Origin: Saprospiraceae bacterium
GTDB lineage: Bacteria > Bacteroidota > Bacteroidia > Chitinophagales > Saprospiraceae
Direction of reading: 5' to 3'
Length of the DNA stretch: 10,419 nucleotides
NCBI GenBank assembly: GCA_947441325.1
Contig: CANETR010000029.1
Coordinates: 1 to 10,419 of the forward strand
Below the pieces are notes generated by a model, which saw only the letters and a list, made by a program, of their open reading frames with translations, did no database searches and was not told the origin of the DNA. Of this stretch, positions 6,286-10,419 are shown in pieces. Every line of letters starts with the position of its first letter. Position 1 is the stretch's first letter. The position numbers and the translations under genes are program-made.

Positions 6286-7602
6286 ATGCTCCAAATCTTA
6301 ATTATAATATTTTACAGTATTATTTTTTGCTTTATAATAGCACGAATAGGTTTTTTCAAGGTAAAAGGCCTGTCAGCTTCTTTTATCTGTATTGCCTTTT
6401 TAATAAAGTTAACGGCAGGTATATTATATGGATATTTGCATAGAAACTATTTAATTGGTGGGGATACAATGGAGTATTATTTAGCCTCCGATCAAATTGC
6501 AAATACTTTTTTTCAGTATCCATTATATTATTTAAAGTCATGGTTATTTATGAACCCTGACATCCCATCTGCTTCAGTGTATATTTACCCCGATTGGGCT
6601 TATATCCAAAAAGACTATGGAACTTACCTGCTTTCTCATTTACACGCCATACCACAGTTTTTTTCATTTGGATATTACAATGTACATATAGTATTTGTAG
6701 CATTTATAGCACTACTGGGTAGCCTCAACATTTACAGGGCACTTTCTGATACAATACATCTGCCCAAAAATTTTTTAATTTTTGCATGTTTTTTTATGCC
6801 TTCCGTTTTGTTTTGGACAGCAGGGCTTCACAAAGATGTTTGGGTATATCTTGGCATTAGTTTGCTGCTTTTGGGGTTGAGAAAGCTCTATCTTTTTAAA
6901 AAAATTGCAAACTTGGAAATGTTTGCCGGAATCTTGGTCATTGCAGTGTTCAGGTATTATTTAATTCCTCTAATTGTGCCTGGCATTCTGGCAATGGCTT
7001 GGTCTGTAAATGATAATAAAAGTGCGCCTCTTTATAAATTTCTGGCGGTGTATTCGATTTTTGCTTTGTTTCTCTTTTCACTCGAATTTTTTGGGCTCTA
7101 TCCGCTGTTAAATATCTTAGCCGAAAGGCAGGCTGAGTTTCTCAACGAAATGGGAAATTCATCAATTCAGGGAGTTCAACCACTCGTAGCAACTTGGAGT
7201 GACTTCTTTATGCAAATACCACGGTCTATAGTAAATGTCTGTTTTAGGCCCTTTATTTGGGATTGCAACGATGTTTTACAGCTAATATCTTCACTGGAAA
7301 TTTTGGTTTTCTGGATTTTTGCCATATTTAGCATTTCTTTCAGAAGAACAGAATCAAAGGCAAATCCGCTCAGCTATTTCATATTCTTCTATGCGGCAAG
7401 CAATCTTTTACTTGTTGGTTTATTGGTAAGCAATGTAGGAACCATTGTAAGATACAGATCCATAGCTTTATCCCTGCTCTTTGTTGTAGCCTTGCAGGCT
7501 TTTGACTTTATAAAACTTGGTTTGCAGAATCGAAAAACAAATAAGGCATCTTCATTTAAAGCTGCAAATAATAAAAGGGCAGCCTTGAAGAGTCAATTGT
7601 AA
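6286..7602 (+). CDS. Polytopic membrane protein, possible GT-C-like glycosyltransferase fold
   Basis: Integral inner-membrane protein of 438 residues with about nine or ten hydrophobic helices, by eye near residues 4-21, 29-49, 134-149, 162-182, 185-200, 212-235, 250-272, 334-351, 362-382 and 390-408. A large non-membrane loop between helices 2 and 3 opens with G-G-D-T-x-x-Y-Y (58-65). An acidic motif in the first large loop is typical of GT-C glycosyltransferases, so a lipid-linked sugar transferase is possible but unproven. Another marked motif is P-S-V-L-F-W-x-x-G-x-x-K-D (172-184), and N-x-G-T-x-x-R-Y-R (383-391) sits before the last helix. The tail is basic and soluble. I chose ATG 6286 because AGGA (6271-6274) sits 11 nt upstream; the TTG at 6277 would leave no room for it. 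The gene lies 16 bp after pcm and ends 8 bp from a convergent gene. Confidence 0.7.
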   Translation: MLQILIIIFYSIIFCFIIARIGFFKVKGLSASFICIAFLIKLTAGILYGYLHRNYLIGGDTMEYYLASDQIANTFFQYPLYYLKSWLFMNPDIPSASVYIYPDWAYIQKDYGTYLLSHLHAIPQFFSFGYYNVHIVFVAFIALLGSLNIYRALSDTIHLPKNFLIFACFFMPSVLFWTAGLHKDVWVYLGISLLLLGLRKLYLFKKIANLEMFAGILVIAVFRYYLIPLIVPGILAMAWSVNDNKSAPLYKFLAVYSIFALFLFSLEFFGLYPLLNILAERQAEFLNEMGNSSIQGVQPLVATWSDFFMQIPRSIVNVCFRPFIWDCNDVLQLISSLEILVFWIFAIFSISFRRTESKANPLSYFIFFYAASNLLLVGLLVSNVGTIVRYRSIALSLLFVVALQAFDFIKLGLQNRKTNKASSFKAANNKRAALKSQL

Positions 7603-7610
7603 GTCATTCT

Positions 7611-9059
7611 TTAATTACATATTTCTGCAAATTTTTCGCTCAGCCACTCATGGTTAGCAACAGGCTCAAGTGTATCGAGATCAGTTTTAATTAACTTTTT
7701 TATTCTTCGAATTTTTGCAGTTCCGACATATTCAAATTCAAATTGAAATTTGAACAGCCTTGCGGCAACTTTTAGCATATTCAAATTGCTTTTTTGTCTG
7801 AAAGCGGAAAGTGTTTTACTTCTTTCTACCAATCTTTTAAAAGTCCGAATCAGGTTAATGCCAGCCTCGTATTCGCCCAATTCATAGTAACTTTTAAGTA
7901 AAATTATTTTCGCGCCAAGCTGATAGGATTCGTCTGTAAAATCAACTTTCTGTAACAGCTGCATTGATTCCCTATAGCGACCGGCTTCCATGCAAAAAGC
8001 TGCCATATTGTACACGTATGCATTTTCTCTTACATTTTCAGGCAGCCAGTTTTTGTATTCATTTATGAATGCTTCAACCCAATCCGTTTCATTCGCTCTC
8101 AAAGCTACCGTAACAATATTTTTAAAATCCCACTCTGGCAATTTGCCATCACTAAGTAGAATTTCATTTTTTAATAGATAACGATGCAATTCTAAAAATT
8201 CTCTATACCATTTGGCTTCCCCTTTATTTAGCATCCTAATGACAAAATTTATAGCATAGTCAAATTGAGTTTTGATTTCTGCCTCAGAAAAATAGCTGAT
8301 ATTTGATTTGATAGTATTTAATATTTTGTCATATGCTATGTCTTTATCTTCATCAAAGAAATGCAATATGTTTCTATAAACTTCAATTGCTGGAATACGC
8401 ATAAATTTGTCATAATTCCTATCAATAATTTCAATAATTGAATCCAATTCAAAACTATTGTAATTTGCCTTAATCACAAGATTTCTACTTTTTATGTCAC
8501 AGGCAAGCCTAAGTTTTTCTGCAAAATAATAAGAATCAAGCAAATCGCTACTCTGCTGAAGGTTTTGGTCTTCCTCTCTTAATTGCTTCGAAATAAATTC
8601 TGCATTGAGTTCATCATGAAACATTTTTGATTCAAGAATAGAAGCAGCGTCTTTTTTTAATTTTTTTAAACTAATTATTTCGTACTGTTTTTTTACAGAA
8701 TGCCATTGTTTTGATTCTTGTCTTTTTCTTAAGGCAAATAAACTGTATCTTTTCTGTTCCATTTGGTTTTCTTCAAATTCTAATTGAGACAAAAAAGCAT
8801 TCATTAGTTCCAACAAATTAGATACTAATGTATAAATATGTTGTTCAGAATATTTTTCATCTGGAAAAATGGCCTCAAAAGCAGATTTTTGTGCTAAATG
8901 CTCGTGTTGGAATGAGGGAGAATATTCAAAAATGTAATCACAGAGTTTTACTAGACCTTTATGCTTATTAAAAAACGAAGAATGAACATATTCTCTGAAT
9001 CTGTTGCGTTCCCTGCTGTTAAGTTTCCTAAGAATGGAAATTATTTTTGAATCTAGCAT
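7611..9059 (-). CDS. Conserved-looking all-helical protein of unknown function
   Basis: Protein of 482 residues with no signal peptide or membrane helix, so probably cytosolic. I do not recognise a named family. The N-terminus (about 1-45) reads as L-N-S-R-E-R-N-R-F-R-E-Y-V-x-S-S-F-F-N-K-H-K, a pattern I associate with uncharacterised helical-repeat proteins common in Bacteroidota. Residues about 50-190 are charged amphipathic helices that may form coiled coils, with runs such as K-K-L-K-K-D. Residues about 345-405 contain TPR-like helix pairs (Y-N-M-A-A-F-C-M-E-A-G-R-Y-R-E-S and L-L-K-S-Y-Y-E-L-G-E-Y-E-A-G), which suggests a protein-binding scaffold. It has no catalytic signature. It begins at the only ATG beside a 197-bp divergent gap and is convergent with the membrane protein gene (8 bp between stops). 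A structural scaffold role is inference. Confidence 0.8.
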   Translation of the reverse strand: MLDSKIISILRKLNSRERNRFREYVHSSFFNKHKGLVKLCDYIFEYSPSFQHEHLAQKSAFEAIFPDEKYSEQHIYTLVSNLLELMNAFLSQLEFEENQMEQKRYSLFALRKRQESKQWHSVKKQYEIISLKKLKKDAASILESKMFHDELNAEFISKQLREEDQNLQQSSDLLDSYYFAEKLRLACDIKSRNLVIKANYNSFELDSIIEIIDRNYDKFMRIPAIEVYRNILHFFDEDKDIAYDKILNTIKSNISYFSEAEIKTQFDYAINFVIRMLNKGEAKWYREFLELHRYLLKNEILLSDGKLPEWDFKNIVTVALRANETDWVEAFINEYKNWLPENVRENAYVYNMAAFCMEAGRYRESMQLLQKVDFTDESYQLGAKIILLKSYYELGEYEAGINLIRTFKRLVERSKTLSAFRQKSNLNMLKVAARLFKFQFEFEYVGTAKIRRIKKLIKTDLDTLEPVANHEWLSEKFAEICN

Positions 9060-9106
9060 TTTGAATATTTGAACTGAATTATTATAAAATTAGAAAAAAA
9101 ATAGGA

Positions 9107-9128
9107 AAATGCCTTTTAAAAAGGATTT
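9107..9128. repeat. Near-palindrome in the divergent intergenic region
   Basis: CCTTTT (9112-9117) and AAAAGG (9119-9124) flank a single A. Outer arms AAAT (9107-9110) and ATTT (9125-9128) extend the symmetry with one unpaired G at 9111. It lies between two divergent genes, 47 bp upstream of the minus-strand start, so it could be an operator for either. The surroundings are very AT-rich, so chance symmetry is possible. Confidence 0.35.
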
Positions 9129-9199
9129 CTAAAGATAAATGTATTTAAAAAAAATTAGATTGTTTAAAAAATGGTATTTTTTTGATTGTTTTTACTTTC

Positions 9200-9207
9200 T
9201 ACATTTG
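9200..9207 (+). promoter_or_regulatory. Candidate promoter TTTG...TACATTTG for the surface protein gene
   Basis: TACATTTG is an exact TAnnTTTG box, 49 bp before ATG 9257. A TTTG at 9181-9184 could be the -33 element, separated by 15 nt, slightly shorter than usual. This is the most complete Bacteroidota-type promoter in the window. Confidence 0.55.
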
Positions 9208-9256
9208 TATTGTGAAATAATATCAAGTAACCAATAACTTTTGAAACTAAATTAAA

Positions 9257-10419
9257 ATGAACGATATGCCAAAGAATTTTTTCCCATTCAGATTAATCAA
9301 CATTAGGCAGACAATATTTTTGTTGGCATTTTACTTCCTTTGTCTGCAAAATTTGAGCGCATCGCACCTTATGGGTGTCGAAATGTATTATGACTGTGTA
9401 GGTGCAAACCAATATAGAATCTCTCTTGTAATCTACCGCGATTGTCAGGGTATTACCCCTGGTGTTACTCAAAATGTTAGTATCAACCGATGCGGAACCC
9501 CCTCGACTCAAAGTCTTAGTTTAGTTTCAGGCTTTCCTCAGGATGTGAGCAATCTTTGTCCAACTTCGCTTTCAAACTGTAGCGGAGGAAGTTTCAACGG
9601 TGTTGATAAATGGGTTTATCAAGCTGTAGTGACCTTCCCTGCTGGTTGCAACAATATTAAAGTTTCATATAGCCATTGTTGCTGGTTAGGTTCAATTACA
9701 AGTCTTTTCAATCCATTTTCGCAGAGTATATTTACCGAGATGATTATTGATAATACGTTGGCGTCCTGTAACAACTCGAGCCGTTTTCAAAATAATCCAA
9801 ATCTTTCTGCCTGTAACAATCAGCCATTTCAGTATAGTTTTGCGGCAAATGATGCCGATGCCGATTCCTTGGTGTATGCTTTAGTCAATTGTCAGACTAG
9901 CTCAGGTACATCTGCTTCATACAATGCTCCTTTTAGTGGTACAAATCCACTTACTGCCACTGGCTTGAGTTTCGATACAAGAACTGGCCAGCTTTCTTTT
10001 ACCCCAACTGCGGTTCAAACAGCAGTTCTATGCGTAAGGGTTGATGAATACAGAAATGGTGTTAAAATTGCCGAGCAAACCAGAGTTGCGCTCATTCAGG
10101 TGCTCAATTGCACAAATTCACTGCCTAGACTTAGTGCCTTAAACCTGGCAGGAACTGCTCAACAGGCAAATTATGATTATAATTTCTGCGTCAGCAACAA
10201 CCCTGTATGCTTCGATATGATTGCCTACGATACCAATGCTGCCGATTCTGTGTTTGCAGCATGGAACAATAGCGTAGCCGGCGCAACATTTACTACGCAA
10301 CGCATCAGCAACGATTCCGTCAGATCTACTTTTTGTTTCACTCCATCCAGCGCAGGATTAAAAACATTTACAGTAACTGTTAGGGATAATGCTTGCCCCA
10401 AAATTGGTCAGAACATCTA
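9257..10419 (+). CDS. Large secreted cell-surface protein, N-terminal part (cut by right edge)
   Basis: The frame is open from ATG 9257 to the right edge (387 codons plus two bases, no stop), so the gene continues outside the window. A signal peptide has a basic N-region (R12, R17), a hydrophobic core (about 19-30) and probable cleavage after N-L-S-A (35). The mature protein begins S-H-L-M-G, then Y-x-D-C-V-G...Y-R-I-S-L-V-I-Y-R-D-C-Q-G. This is the characteristic opening of very long Bacteroidota surface proteins that usually end in a gliding-associated or type IX secretion domain. An Ig/cadherin-like module follows (about 190-285), with F-A-A-N-D-A-D-A-D-S-L-V-Y-A-L, F-D-T-R-T-G-Q-L-S-F-T-P and V-D-E-Y-R-N-G. 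A second, divergent module follows at about 310-380, with C-F-D-M-I-A-Y-D-T and F-C-F-T-P-S. There are 17 Cys in the mature part, probably disulfide-bonded. Secretion route and adhesin role are inferred, since the C-terminus is not visible. ATG 9266 is an alternative start. Confidence 0.85.
   Translation, partial: MNDMPKNFFPFRLINIRQTIFLLAFYFLCLQNLSASHLMGVEMYYDCVGANQYRISLVIYRDCQGITPGVTQNVSINRCGTPSTQSLSLVSGFPQDVSNLCPTSLSNCSGGSFNGVDKWVYQAVVTFPAGCNNIKVSYSHCCWLGSITSLFNPFSQSIFTEMIIDNTLASCNNSSRFQNNPNLSACNNQPFQYSFAANDADADSLVYALVNCQTSSGTSASYNAPFSGTNPLTATGLSFDTRTGQLSFTPTAVQTAVLCVRVDEYRNGVKIAEQTRVALIQVLNCTNSLPRLSALNLAGTAQQANYDYNFCVSNNPVCFDMIAYDTNAADSVFAAWNNSVAGATFTTQRISNDSVRSTFCFTPSSAGLKTFTVTVRDNACPKIGQNI

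Noticed and set aside
7990..8181. Plus-strand open frame of 63 codons
   Set aside because: It is fully inside the helical-protein gene on the other strand and has no promoter or ribosome site.
8640..8700. Runs of T and A (poly-T stretches) as possible terminators or slippery sites
   Set aside because: They encode Lys-rich helix in the minus-strand gene (K-K-L-K-K-D). The frame is intact and there is no hairpin.
9060..9256. AT-rich intergenic gap as a possible small RNA gene or replication origin
   Set aside because: No stable GC-containing hairpin with a T-tract and no repeated DnaA-like boxes are visible. The AT-richness fits two divergent promoters.
9293..9511. Minus-strand open frame of 72 codons
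   Set aside because: It is antisense to the signal peptide and first domain of the surface protein, whose own frame is open through the whole region.

Overview
The window looks like a chromosomal segment of a low-GC member of the Bacteroidota. Four things suggest this: repeated -7-like boxes of the form TAnnTTTGC upstream of genes; little use of Shine-Dalgarno sites, with some TTG starts; two lipoproteins of types common in that phylum (a WG-repeat protein and a DUF4836-like protein); and a large Cys-rich secreted protein whose mature N-terminus begins SHLMG, a hallmark of giant cell-surface proteins in gliding and type IX-secreting Bacteroidota. I see no rRNA, tRNA, CRISPR array, insertion sequence, integrase or other sign of a mobile island. 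The genes look like ordinary core and lineage-specific content.

Layout. (1) 3-608, plus strand: C-terminal part of an NAD+ synthase, cut by the left edge. (2) 612-1625, minus strand: WG-repeat lipoprotein, convergent with the NAD+ synthase and only 3 bp from it. (3) 1626-1782: divergent intergenic region with a TAACTTTGC promoter box and an inverted repeat. (4) 1783-3450, plus strand: DUF4836-like lipoprotein, closed by a clear intrinsic terminator at 3469-3505. (5) 3646-4200 and 4249-5508, plus strand: an ECF sigma factor followed by a single-pass membrane protein that is the natural candidate for its anti-sigma factor or co-regulator, ending in a hairpin terminator at 5536-5576. (6) 5616-6269 and 6286-7602, plus strand: protein-L-isoaspartate methyltransferase (pcm) and a polytopic membrane protein, probably one transcript. 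(7) 7611-9059, minus strand: a conserved-looking all-helical protein of unknown function, convergent with the membrane protein. (8) 9060-9256: AT-rich divergent intergenic region with a TACATTTG box and a near-palindrome. (9) 9257 to the right edge, plus strand: N-terminal 387 residues of a large secreted surface protein that continues beyond the window.

The most coherent functional unit is the sigma factor and membrane protein pair. The partner has a short cytosolic N-terminus with a duplicated P-S-x-x-W-x-x-I motif, one membrane helix, a long charged linker and a C-terminal domain resembling DUF6265. That is a plausible signal-transducing layout, but it lacks the usual zinc anti-sigma motif. 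The other genes do not form an obvious pathway together. I found no convincing evidence of a wholly new system here. The findings are modest and each is stated with what would refute it.
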